Shown here: positions 1 to 6,478 of the stretch, one piece after another
Numbering within the stretch: position 1 is the stretch's first letter
Layout: the number at the start of each line of letters is the position of its first letter
Source of the DNA: an uncultured Anaerobutyricum sp.
GTDB lineage: Bacteria; Bacillota; Clostridia; Lachnospirales; Lachnospiraceae
Reading direction: 5' to 3'
Length of the DNA: 18,769 bases
Assembly (NCBI RefSeq): GCF_934307085.1
Contig: NZ_CAKRCF010000051.1
Span: 1 to 18,769, forward strand
Made by a program: the position numbers and the translations under genes
The notes under the pieces: model-generated
What the model saw: the letters and a program-made list of their open reading frames with translations, nothing else
Told to the model about the DNA's origin: nothing
Databases searched by the model: none

Positions 1-171
1 AAAGTCGTTGATGAAAGTCCTCGATCAGCTTTGCAGCTGGGGCGAAGAAAACAGGTTGACAGATTGATAACTTCCGATTTGTTAAAATCAACGCATCTAT
101 TATACCTTATAATGACAGCATTGCATAACCCTGTTTTCTATTTTACTATAATTCTTATTTTACATAAATTA
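1..171 (+). other. Open frame entering from the left edge, no start visible
   Basis: Frame 1 is open from the first base to a TAG at 169-171, about 56 codons, and reads KVVDESPRSALQLGRRKQVD at the edge. I do not recognise it. It could be the C-terminus of a gene starting outside the window or chance openness. The second half is AT-rich and overlaps the inverted repeat upstream of the BlaI-like gene, which argues against it being coding to the end. Confidence 0.2.
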
Positions 172-193
172 TAGTATGTGATAATATTATAAT
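144..193 (+). promoter_or_regulatory. Inverted repeat and -10 box upstream of BlaI-like gene
   Basis: A perfect 10-bp inverted repeat, TACTATAATT at 144-153 and AATTATAGTA at 167-176, lies just upstream of a perfect TATAAT at 188-193, about 35 bases before the start codon. No good -35 box at 17 bp spacing is seen. BlaI/MecI repressors bind TACTACA/TGTAGTA-like dyads over promoters, and TACTATA/TATAGTA is close to that. Autorepression by the adjacent gene is therefore likely but inferred. Confidence 0.5.
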
Positions 194-228
194 AAGTTAT
201 TTTATTATTTAAATGAGAAGAGTATATA

Positions 229-558
229 ATGAAACAAAAGATTCGACTTACAAAAAGTGAGCGAGAAATTATGGATGTTTTATGGAAACAAGGGAAAGCG
301 TTAACATCTTCAGAAATTATAGAATTTAGTACTAATAGGTCTTGGGGCAATACATCTATTCATTTATTATTGAAGTCATTACTAGATAAAAGTGTAATTG
401 AAGTAGATGGCTTCAAAAGGATTGCTAAAAATTATGCCAGAACTTTTAGGGCTGTTATTTCTCAATATGATTATTTTTTTCAAGAAGATTTCCAAGAAAT
501 GTCTTTAGAAAAAAGGATGAAATTTATCCTCTTACAGCAAGAAGACTCCGACCTCTAA
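229..558 (+). CDS. BlaI/MecI/CopY-family transcriptional repressor
   Basis: This is a small winged-helix DNA-binding protein of 109 residues. Members of the family are cytoplasmic dimeric repressors, often of beta-lactam or copper responses, and are commonly inactivated by cleavage by a partner protease. The N-terminal part, LTKSEREIMDVLWKQGK and then LTSSEIIE, is the classic start of the family; helix LLKSLLDKSVIEV follows, then a short helical C-terminal dimer region from about residue 75. Family members are usually about 120-130 residues. The last codons, from 546 on, overlap an IS-end-like hairpin, so the native C-terminus may have been replaced. No BlaR/MecR-type sensor protease gene is in the window, so the signal it answers to is unknown. 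The upstream ribosome site is weak. ATG 229 is the first start consistent with the family. Confidence 0.8.
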   Translation: MKQKIRLTKSEREIMDVLWKQGKALTSSEIIEFSTNRSWGNTSIHLLLKSLLDKSVIEVDGFKRIAKNYARTFRAVISQYDYFFQEDFQEMSLEKRMKFILLQQEDSDL

Positions 559-607
559 GGTGGGAGATGAATTGCGTCTGCTACCTACTTGATAGTGCAT
601 CCTAATT

Positions 608-680
608 ATAGTATAGTATCTTTAGTCGGATAATAAAAAATTGAGATAATAACGCACATTTAGTATTCTTACTATACTAT
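608..680 (+). promoter_or_regulatory. Predicted tnpB promoter bracketed by BlaI-like half-sites
   Basis: TTGAGA (641-646), a 17-bp spacer and TATTCT (664-669) form a plausible sigma-A promoter. The inverted arms ATAGTATAGTA (608-618) and TACTATACTAT (670-680) bracket it, the second covering the expected transcription start. The 10-mer AATTATAGTA at 604-613 is identical to that at 167-176 upstream of the BlaI-like gene. Repression by the BlaI-like protein is an inference. Confidence 0.4.
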
Positions 681-736
681 CATCTTGTGCTTATGGTGAA
701 GTATCACAGGTGGGTTTTCGCGGAAAAGGAAGTGGC

Positions 737-1858
737 ATGGTGGCAAACAGAGCATATAAATTCAGAATATATCCCAATGATGAACAGAAGATTTTGTTTG
801 CTAAGACTTTTGGCTGTGTGAGAATGGTATACAATCATTGGCTTGATAGAAAGATTCGGCAGTATGAGGAGAACAAGACCAACGTAACATATACCATTTG
901 TGCAAAAGAAATGGCAGCAATAAAGAAAACGGAAGAATACAGATTTTTAAAGGAAGTAGACAGTATAGCGTTACAACAATTGCTCAGGCATCTTGATACA
1001 GCATTTCAGAACTTTTTCAAACAGCCGAAAACAGGTTTTCCAAGGTTCAAATCAAAAAAGCGGAATAAAAACAGCTATTCCACGGTCTGCATTAATGGGA
1101 ACATAACTCTGTCTAATGGATATTTGAGATTACCTAAGATTGGACAAGTCCGCTTAAAACAGCACAGGTCTGTTCCAAGTGAATACAGACTGAAATCTGT
1201 AACAGTAAGTCAGACACCAAGCGGAAAATACTATGCAAGTATTCTTTTTGAGTATGAAGATCAAGTACAGGAAAAGGAGCTGCAAAAGTTTTTAGGTTTA
1301 GATTTTTCCATGCATGGATTATATCGTGACAGCAACGGTAAGGAGCCTGCCTATCCGGGGTATTACAGGAATGCAGAGAAAAAATTAGCGAGAGAACAAC
1401 GTAAGCTTTCCAAAATGCAGAAAGGTTCAAACAATCGCAATAAGCAGAGGCTTAAGGTGGCAAAACTTCACGAAAAGGTTTCCAATCAACGAAAAGACTT
1501 CCTGCATAAGCAGTCAAGGCAGATAGCCAATGCTTATGATTGTGTATGTATAGAAGATTTGGATATGAAAGCAATGTCGCGGTCGCTAAATTTGGGGAAA
1601 TCTGTTTCAGATAACGGCTGGGGAATGTTCACAACATTTTTGAAATACAAACTGGAGGAACAGGGTAAGAAACTTGTGAAGGTGGATAGATTTTTTGCAA
1701 GCAGCCAGAACTGTTCTGTTTGTGGTTACAAAAATGCAAAAACAAAAAATCTTGCGTTAAGAGAGTGGGATTGTCCGCAGTGCGGGACCCATCATGACAG
1801 AGATGTAAATGCGGCGGTAAATATCAGAAATGAGGGAATGCGCCTGGTAAATGCATGA
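737..1858 (+). CDS. tnpB: TnpB, IS200/IS605-family RNA-guided nuclease
   Basis: TnpB is an RNA-guided DNA endonuclease, the ancestor group of Cas12. It cuts at the donor site and helps the element persist; it is not the transposase. The 373-residue protein has the usual N-terminal helical start (NRAYKFRIYPNDEQ), then a RuvC nuclease. Counting from ATG 737, the first acidic residue is D189 in FLGLDFSMHG, the second is E273 in CVCIEDLDM and the third lies in HHDRDVNAAVNI (354-356). A zinc ribbon, CSVCG (326-330) and CPQCG (346-350), sits between them. All catalytic positions are present, so the enzyme looks intact. I chose ATG 737 over GTG 710 because AAAGGAAG stands at the right distance upstream and family homology begins there. 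No tnpA lies next to it. Confidence 0.93.
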   Translation: MVANRAYKFRIYPNDEQKILFAKTFGCVRMVYNHWLDRKIRQYEENKTNVTYTICAKEMAAIKKTEEYRFLKEVDSIALQQLLRHLDTAFQNFFKQPKTGFPRFKSKKRNKNSYSTVCINGNITLSNGYLRLPKIGQVRLKQHRSVPSEYRLKSVTVSQTPSGKYYASILFEYEDQVQEKELQKFLGLDFSMHGLYRDSNGKEPAYPGYYRNAEKKLAREQRKLSKMQKGSNNRNKQRLKVAKLHEKVSNQRKDFLHKQSRQIANAYDCVCIEDLDMKAMSRSLNLGKSVSDNGWGMFTTFLKYKLEEQGKKLVKVDRFFASSQNCSVCGYKNAKTKNLALREWDCPQCGTHHDRDVNAAVNIRNEGMRLVNA

Positions 1859-1910
1859 TCTTAACACAATATAACACAACCGTGGGACACACGGGGATAG
1901 CTTGCATATG
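1780..1910 (+). ncRNA. Probable omega/reRNA region at the tnpB 3' end
   Basis: In this family the guide RNA is made from the end of tnpB and the element's right end, with the guide taken from the flanking DNA. Here the stretch after the stop codon holds the hairpin CCGTG/CACGG at 1880-1894 followed by GGGATAGCTT, a layout I associate with such right ends. The 5' limit given is a guess, and I cannot place the scaffold/guide border without aligned copies. Confidence 0.35.
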
Positions 1911-1911
1911 C

Positions 1912-2571
1912 TTAGCACAATAGTGTTATCGAACGAGAACCAAACTTGCCGAGGTGGGGGAGGATGTCACTGTGAATATCACAGAAAGTCAGTAGAGAAT
2001 CTCCATCATTCTTTATTGGTACTAATTGGAAGAGACTTTCTCTTCTAAGATTTTTAAGAGCCTGCTCCCTAATTGTATCTGCATCAATCTCCCAAATATT
2101 CATAAGTTCTTCCGTCACAGCTGCCCCACCATGTTGTAATATGCCATTATGTTTCTTCTGTACATCTACATAAAACACAATCGCAAGGTCTAAGAACGGA
2201 ACGTAATATTTGTGTTCCAGGTATTTTTTATTCCATTCTTGATTTACCACCTGCATATATAGGCGGTCTTTTATTTTTTCGTAATTTTGAATATCCTGTG
2301 TGCTTAAGAACGGATTATTACGGGTTGATTCTTCATATTGATGTACAATCTTTTTTATAATCTCATCCAGACTAATTCCTGCAGAATAATCCTCATAGCA
2401 ATTATTAATAGAAACGACAGGAGAAATGTATTCCGTCTTTTTCTCCATAGTAAAACCCTCATAAGAAATTCCATTGCTCTTTTCAATCGTTCTCTGTGTG
2501 ATTGTAACTTCCTCGCCTAACTTTTCTCTTAATAAATCAAATAATTTCTCTATAAATGTATTTTTATCCAT
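1912..2571 (-). CDS. DUF5688-family protein, C-terminus probably replaced at the IS junction
   Basis: The function of this family is unknown; members are common in Lachnospiraceae mobile DNA. The 219-residue protein has the full N-terminal half (YISPVVSINNCYEDYSAG), then the central DRLYMQVVNQEWNKKYLEH and VPFLDLAIVFYVDVQKKHNG segments. These align by eye with the second DUF5688 gene at 4325-4954 (SLFVKLVNTERNESLVEH and FLDLSAVVRVVLKMDKEG). That paralogue continues for about 100 further residues after this region; here the protein ends in an unrelated tail, DILPHLGKFGSRSITLLC, adjoining the tnpB element. This looks like a gene cut by the insertion and now stopped by a chance codon. It is the last gene of the operon, 13 bases after the Rad52-like gene, with ribosome site AAGGAG 6 bases before its ATG. 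Confidence 0.7.
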   Translation of the reverse strand: MDKNTFIEKLFDLLREKLGEEVTITQRTIEKSNGISYEGFTMEKKTEYISPVVSINNCYEDYSAGISLDEIIKKIVHQYEESTRNNPFLSTQDIQNYEKIKDRLYMQVVNQEWNKKYLEHKYYVPFLDLAIVFYVDVQKKHNGILQHGGAAVTEELMNIWEIDADTIREQALKNLRRESLFQLVPIKNDGDSLLTFCDIHSDILPHLGKFGSRSITLLC

Positions 2572-2584
2572 GGTCTTCTCCTTT

Positions 2585-3301
2585 TTATGCTACCTTTGAA
2601 CCAGTCTTCTTCAATGCGTTCATAATGCGCTTGTAGTCTATTTCTGTTAGATTTGCCAGAGATACGTGATATCTTGCGATAATCTGCTGTTCCGTAACCC
2701 CTGTACGCTGCATCTCATCATATAACTTTTTCATTCGATAATCCGAAATTGGTCTCGGTTTTTCTGGATGTATAACCTGACCAGAAGCTTTATTTTCAAT
2801 ATTAATCTGATAGACTACTTCTTTTCGCTGATTACGAATTTCCAAGCTTTTAATAACTCTGCCTGATTTATCATAAGAAATGGAAGATACAAAGAAAGAA
2901 TCTCTTACTTTTAGCTTTCCATTGTCTTCTGCAAGACTTATTTTATCTGAGGGAATCCAGATAAACGGGGCGGTATAAAGCTCCCTGCCTATGCCAATAT
3001 TAAAACAGGCACGTTTAAAAGAATCTGATGCTGCTCCCTTTACTGCTTCTGTGTAAGATTCTACTCCTACATCCTGCTTAGAAATCCATTCTCCGTTTTC
3101 TCCTTTAATGCTGACTGTACAAAATAATGCCCCGTTTATCAGTTCATGTTTCCGTTGCCAGCCTGTGATTCCAAATGTTTCATCTAATATATTCATATCA
3201 CAGCGTGCGTCCTTGTACAGTAATAACGATATACCGTTTTTCTTAACAATACCAACACGAACTTCAATCTCATCGTCTCTTAACGTTCTAATCTCCTTCA
3301 T
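2585..3301 (-). CDS. Rad52/Rad22-family single-strand annealing protein
   Basis: Proteins of this family coat single-stranded DNA and anneal complementary strands in phage and plasmid recombination. The 238-residue product starts EIRTLRDDEIEVR and carries the family core: LLLYKDARCDMNILDETFG (about 26-44), GWQRKHE (47-53), WISKQDVGVES (72-82), and the SDSFKRACFNIGIGRELY block (92-109). A lysine-rich helical C-terminal part follows. I chose ATG 3301 over an in-frame ATG 33 bases upstream because GGAGG lies 9 bases before 3301 and the family begins there; the earlier ATG also has a G-rich tract in front, so some doubt remains. It follows the YqaJ-like exonuclease gene, the usual partner: the nuclease exposes single strands and this protein pairs them. 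Confidence 0.85.
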   Translation of the reverse strand: MKEIRTLRDDEIEVRVGIVKKNGISLLLYKDARCDMNILDETFGITGWQRKHELINGALFCTVSIKGENGEWISKQDVGVESYTEAVKGAASDSFKRACFNIGIGRELYTAPFIWIPSDKISLAEDNGKLKVRDSFFVSSISYDKSGRVIKSLEIRNQRKEVVYQINIENKASGQVIHPEKPRPISDYRMKKLYDEMQRTGVTEQQIIARYHVSLANLTEIDYKRIMNALKKTGSKVA

Positions 3302-3364
3302 AATTTTATGCCTCCAAAAAAGAGAGGCTATCATAGATACCCCCCCCTCACTGTCTTTTTAATA

Positions 3365-4306
3365 TTATGCTACTGAAAACTTACGATAGCTTACTTCCTT
3401 TTTACAGGCATCGTAAATCTCTTTGTGTTCTTTTTTGAGTTTATTAGAATCAATTCTAATCTGAACTATTGGTTTCCACTTTACGATGTGTCCTCCTACT
3501 CTGCCTGCTTCATTTTCTGCTAATGCAGATTTCAACTGATTCTCAATAAGCTGTTTCTGCTCTGTTAATGAATCTAACTCTACTTTTATCTGCTCATATT
3601 TTTCGATGGCTGAAAGCATCTGCTCATCCAGATCAATGATAGAACCAACCTTTGGATTACTATATTTTGCTCCCAAATAAAGACTTGTGGCTTTAGATGC
3701 ATCCACATCCGGTTCTTCCCCAGTCTTAACACAATGCCAGAAGTGAGATTCCATGCTTACCAGCATCTTGATAAGCTGTTCATCCCGGTATATTTCCGTC
3801 CAATAGAATTTATTGCCGCCTACCAATACAGCAATGTAGGCTTTCTGAAAGCCTGTGACTGCCAGATAGTGCTGAACCTGTAACTGATAGGCTTTAGGAA
3901 TCTCTCCATTCTTCCAGTCATTATTTTTAAATTCAATAGCGGTCTTTGCTTCAAAAATAGAATAAGTGCCGTCAAACTCACTGACGACACCATCTAAATC
4001 TGCAATCATAAAAGGATATTCTTTGCTTCTAAGAATGGAATTTTTCTTTCTTACCATTAAGCCTGTACGCTGGATGAACTCCTTTCTTACGACATCTTCA
4101 AGAACCTTACCGAAATGCGTTACTTCGGATTCTTCTTCCTTTACTGGAATCTCCCCACGTTTCTCCTGCCATAACTCAAAGATGCTGCGGTAAGGATTGC
4201 ATCCGGCAATAATACTCGCATCACTGCCGCCAATTCCGATAGTCCTCATTTTAAGCCACTCTTCTGTCGATAAATTTTTAGTGGAACATACAATATCATA
4301 TTTCAT
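3365..4306 (-). CDS. YqaJ-type viral/plasmid recombinase exonuclease
   Basis: This is a PD-(D/E)XK nuclease of the lambda-exonuclease/YqaJ family, expected to degrade one strand of double-stranded DNA from an end and feed an annealing protein. The 313-residue protein shows MRTIGIGGSDASIIAGCNPY (20-39), EVTHFGKVLEDVVRKEF (61-77) with its helix-1 glutamate, IADLDGVV (101-108) with the metal-binding aspartate, FEAKT (118-122) as the E-x-K pair, and QLQVQHYLAV (141-150) as the Q-motif. All expected catalytic residues are present. A coiled segment with many Glu/Lys follows (about 225-270). Ribosome site AAGGAAGGGG precedes the ATG. It sits directly before the Rad52-like gene, making a nuclease/annealer pair. 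Confidence 0.88.
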   Translation of the reverse strand: MKYDIVCSTKNLSTEEWLKMRTIGIGGSDASIIAGCNPYRSIFELWQEKRGEIPVKEEESEVTHFGKVLEDVVRKEFIQRTGLMVRKKNSILRSKEYPFMIADLDGVVSEFDGTYSIFEAKTAIEFKNNDWKNGEIPKAYQLQVQHYLAVTGFQKAYIAVLVGGNKFYWTEIYRDEQLIKMLVSMESHFWHCVKTGEEPDVDASKATSLYLGAKYSNPKVGSIIDLDEQMLSAIEKYEQIKVELDSLTEQKQLIENQLKSALAENEAGRVGGHIVKWKPIVQIRIDSNKLKKEHKEIYDACKKEVSYRKFSVA

Positions 4307-4324
4307 CTTTAACCGCCCCTTCCT

Positions 4325-4954
4325 TTATGCTGCAATAGTAATGCCATGTTCTTTGTCATAATGATATACGTTATAACTTAAAATCTCTTCTTCAGCCACA
4401 ACAGTTTCATTGGCATCTCGAACCATTTCTTTCAGTTCATCGACTCTATCTTCCAGTTCACTTGCTCTTACAAGAAGAACCTCATTTACGGAACATGGAA
4501 GGATATATAAATCATCTTCTAATGCCTCGGCAATGGCTCCAACTACTTCCAGACTCATAAAATAGACTGCCCCATCCACTTCCTTTTGATTGGTAAGGAT
4601 GTATGTTGTTACTTCATCTTCTCCAAGTGGAAGCTCTGCTCCAATACTCATTTCTACATATCGCCCTAAATTCATTAATTTAGGTGGAAAGAGTCTTAAT
4701 GTATTTGCTAATGCAGCAGCATAAATTTCTTCTTCGGTCATACCTAAAATTTCAGCATCTTCTTTTGATAATGCCATTGAAGCCATTCCTTCCTTATCCA
4801 TTTTCAGAACGACTCTTACGACTGCGGAAAGGTCTAAAAATTTTTTTGATATGGAATGCTCTACTAATGACTCATTTCTTTCTGTATTAACCAGCTTTAC
4901 AAATAAACTCTTTTTTGCAATTTTCTTTAATACTTCCTGTTCTAATGTTTTCAT
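4325..4954 (-). CDS. DUF5688-family protein, C-terminal half only
   Basis: The 209-residue protein begins where the central part of DUF5688 proteins begins (KKSLFVKLVNTERNESLVEH), and continues through FLDLSAVVRVVL, GMTEEEIYAAALANTLRLFPP and LEDDLYILPCSVNEVLLV, the last being a family hallmark near the end. It lacks the N-terminal half seen in the gene at 1912-2571. Function is unknown; these proteins recur beside phage-like recombination genes. It is translationally coupled: its ATG overlaps the preceding gene's stop in TAATG, with GAGGAAAG as ribosome site. The start is thus well placed and the short form appears natural rather than an annotation error. Soluble; no membrane segment seen. 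Confidence 0.75.
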   Translation of the reverse strand: MKTLEQEVLKKIAKKSLFVKLVNTERNESLVEHSISKKFLDLSAVVRVVLKMDKEGMASMALSKEDAEILGMTEEEIYAAALANTLRLFPPKLMNLGRYVEMSIGAELPLGEDEVTTYILTNQKEVDGAVYFMSLEVVGAIAEALEDDLYILPCSVNEVLLVRASELEDRVDELKEMVRDANETVVAEEEILSYNVYHYDKEHGITIAA

Positions 4955-5229
4955 TATCTTTCCTCACCTTTCTTTTCTTCTGTTTTCTCTGACTTGTTCC
5001 ATAACTGCTTTAAGTATTCAAACAAATCGGCTACCCCTAATAACTTTTCTAAGAGTACCGGGTCAACTTTCTTTAAAATGATACAGAAAATCTCATAGAC
5101 CGGATGTCCGGTATTTTCTGTATCTCCAGTATCACAGTCTGTTGTACTGGATACAAAGCTGTTTGATTGTCTGTGCTTCTTCATTTCTGAAAGAATTTTC
5201 CCTTCCACGATGTCTTTTACTGGCTTCAA
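4954..5229 (-). CDS. Unknown 91-residue operon protein
   Basis: I do not recognise this protein. It has a polar N-terminal half rich in Ser/Thr/Asp, then a helical stretch (HPVYEIFCIILKKVDPVLLE, LLGVADLFEYLKQLW) and a highly charged tail ending KTEEKKGEER. The start codon is TTG at 5229, chosen because GAGGGG sits 6 bases upstream just behind the DUF932 stop codon, and no suitable ATG is nearer. It overlaps the next gene by one base (TAATG), so both are probably made together. Position inside the recombination operon suggests an accessory role in that module, which is inference only. Confidence 0.65.
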   Translation of the reverse strand: MKPVKDIVEGKILSEMKKHRQSNSFVSSTTDCDTGDTENTGHPVYEIFCIILKKVDPVLLEKLLGVADLFEYLKQLWNKSEKTEEKKGEER

Positions 5230-5243
5230 CTGTATCCCCTCAC

Positions 5244-6176
5244 TTATGCCGATAACACCATTTGATAAGTCTTATCTAAGACTGGCAGACCATCCACAGC
5301 TTTCTTAAATAAGTTTTCATTGTAATTTTTGGTCTGGCGTAAAGGTTTTCCGTGATAAGCCATATCGGATACCGCATTAATGAAACGGTATCCGTTCTTT
5401 CCTACTCCCTGCAGATCAGGTGCATCAAAGTAGCACATTTTTAAAGTTTCCTGCTGTTTTAGATTATTTTTCTTCTGCATCTCACTTAAATCCTCACTTA
5501 CTGGATACAGAGAATCGATCATAGCAAGTACTTTCTTATCCGTAAGCTTCTTCGCCTGTAATTCATTAATCGAGCGTCCTAATTGTGACATATAAGCATT
5601 GACAAGCTGCAAGGTTTCTCTTGCTTCATCCATCCGACTCATTACATTTCCTGTATGTCTTGCGGACCATACACGACTTGCACCTTTTAATGCGAGATTT
5701 AGCGTATTCTGGCATACGATACGCACAGGTGTCATAGCGACACGGATTGCTCCTGAGCCATCGTGAGAGTTGCAGAACACCAAATACGGTTCAATCGCAT
5801 CCCCAGAGATAATGTATTTCTCTGGAAGTTTTGCAAGCATCCAGACGATTTTCCCTCCGGCAAGACTTCCGGCAGTTTCATACTTTACCCCTTCTCCCAG
5901 TAGTCCATCTGTAAAAGCAAAAGCTTCTTCATTCTGGACAATCTTATATCTGTCACCTACGATTCCTAATATGTTACGGTCAATATCTCGGATATTGGCT
6001 TTATATCCTGGGATTCTTTGTCCTGATGCCGCATATACATCGGTCTGCTCTACTTTCCAGTCAAGACCTGCCTGAATCAATGCTTCTTTAGACTTTGGTG
6101 CTTCTTCCACTCTGACTCCTAATCCATGCCATGGAGCCTTTCTTATATAAAACATACTTTCTACATTTGCTGCCAT
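5244..6176 (-). CDS. DUF932 / TIGR03299 phage-plasmid-like protein
   Basis: The molecular role is unknown. The family is widespread on plasmids, phages and conjugative elements, usually near DNA recombination genes. The 310-residue protein shows the family start (MFYIRKAPWHGLG, with the typical PWHGLG), the GYKANIRD and LGIVGDRYKIVQNEEAF block, then YLVFCNSHDGSGAIRVAMTPVRIVCQNTLNLAL, which is the strongest family signature. I chose ATG 6176 because GGGAGG lies 8 bases upstream; an in-frame ATG 33 bases earlier has no better site. That ribosome site lies inside the mini-ORF 6178-6243, whose stop is one base before this ATG, so translation is probably coupled. It is the first large gene of a six-gene operon. 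Confidence 0.85.
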   Translation of the reverse strand: MAANVESMFYIRKAPWHGLGVRVEEAPKSKEALIQAGLDWKVEQTDVYAASGQRIPGYKANIRDIDRNILGIVGDRYKIVQNEEAFAFTDGLLGEGVKYETAGSLAGGKIVWMLAKLPEKYIISGDAIEPYLVFCNSHDGSGAIRVAMTPVRIVCQNTLNLALKGASRVWSARHTGNVMSRMDEARETLQLVNAYMSQLGRSINELQAKKLTDKKVLAMIDSLYPVSEDLSEMQKKNNLKQQETLKMCYFDAPDLQGVGKNGYRFINAVSDMAYHGKPLRQTKNYNENLFKKAVDGLPVLDKTYQMVLSA

Positions 6177-6177
6177 C

Positions 6178-6243
6178 TTATTTTCCTCCCTTTCTTCCTG
6201 TAATGACAATAATGATAGTTACGATTGATTTAATAATTCCCAT
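6178..6243 (-). CDS. 21-residue hydrophobic mini-ORF leading the recombination operon
   Basis: A short frame begins at ATG 6243 behind a strong ribosome site (AAGGAGG, 8 bases upstream) and ends TAA one base before the DUF932 start. It starts MGIIKSIVTIIIVITG and ends in a basic GRKGGK tail: one hydrophobic segment with a positive end, long enough for a very small membrane peptide. The last codons contain the ribosome site of DUF932, so ribosomes finishing here could restart on it. It may be a real small protein or only a coupling leader; the sequence cannot distinguish these. I do not recognise a family. Confidence 0.55.
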   Translation of the reverse strand: MGIIKSIVTIIIVITGRKGGK

Positions 6244-6326
6244 CGGCTTATCCTCCTTATTGTGATGGAATTTTTATCTTATTACAGGAAGATGGTGTAT
6301 CATTGTGATTTGAGAATTTACGGATA

Positions 6327-6355
6327 AAAATAAGAAAACGGTTTATGATGTACAA
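6327..6355 (-). promoter_or_regulatory. Predicted promoter of the recombination operon
   Basis: On the minus strand TTGTAC (6350-6355), a 17-bp spacer and TATTTT (6327-6332) make a moderate sigma-A match, about 84 bases before the mini-ORF. The -35 box is inside a GTACAAGAA unit of the 9-bp repeat array, so a protein bound to the array would cover it. Confidence 0.4.
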
Positions 6356-6376
6356 GAAGTATAAGAGGTATAAGAA
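6341..6376 (+). repeat. 9-bp direct repeat array 1 (four units)
   Basis: The units GTTTATGAT, GTACAAGAA, GTATAAGAG and GTATAAGAA lie head to tail without gaps. They fit GTWYAWGAW and match the arrays near parA. The array lies between the recombination operon and the predicted small RNA. It is likely a binding site for the RHH protein encoded at 16058-16417, by analogy with other ParA/RHH partition systems. Confidence 0.75.
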
Positions 6377-6443
6377 GTTAATCACAAATTATTTGGAAAC
6401 TTACTACCTAATTTTGAAAAAATTTAATTTTCTCAAAACTCAG

Positions 6444-6472
6444 TTGATAATTACATTGAAATTGCGTATAAC
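6444..6472 (+). promoter_or_regulatory. Strong predicted promoter for a small RNA
   Basis: TTGATA (6444-6449) and TATAAC (6467-6472) are separated by exactly 17 bp, five of six matches in each box. No coding frame follows before the intrinsic terminator at 6549-6576. Confidence 0.55.
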
Positions 6473-6478
6473 TTAAAT

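Larger units (their letters stand above)
546..1910 (+). mobile_element. IS200/IS605-type element carrying tnpB only (ends approximate)
   Basis: A tnpB gene with no tnpA (Y1 transposase) beside it is bracketed by hairpins of the kind found at the ends of this group. On the left is 546-566, an 8-pair stem CTCCGACC/GGTGGGAG with one mismatch and a TCTAA loop. On the right is 1880-1894, stem CCGTG/CACGG with a 5-base loop. The element makes no target duplication in this family, so exact ends cannot be fixed from one copy. The neighbouring genes at both sides, the BlaI-like repressor and a DUF5688 protein, have unusual C-termini exactly at these borders, which fits an insertion. Without TnpA it would depend on a transposase supplied elsewhere. 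Confidence 0.55.

Noticed and set aside
138..350. A 70-residue minus-strand frame opposite the BlaI-like gene start
   Set aside because: It overlaps the promoter and first third of a recognisable repressor gene and has no recognisable features.
1950..1975. GAGGTGGGGGAGGATGTCAC considered as a second IS200/IS605 end in inverse orientation
   Set aside because: It resembles such ends, but the matching C-rich arm of the hairpin is missing, so I only use it as a hint that the DUF5688 tail is IS-derived.
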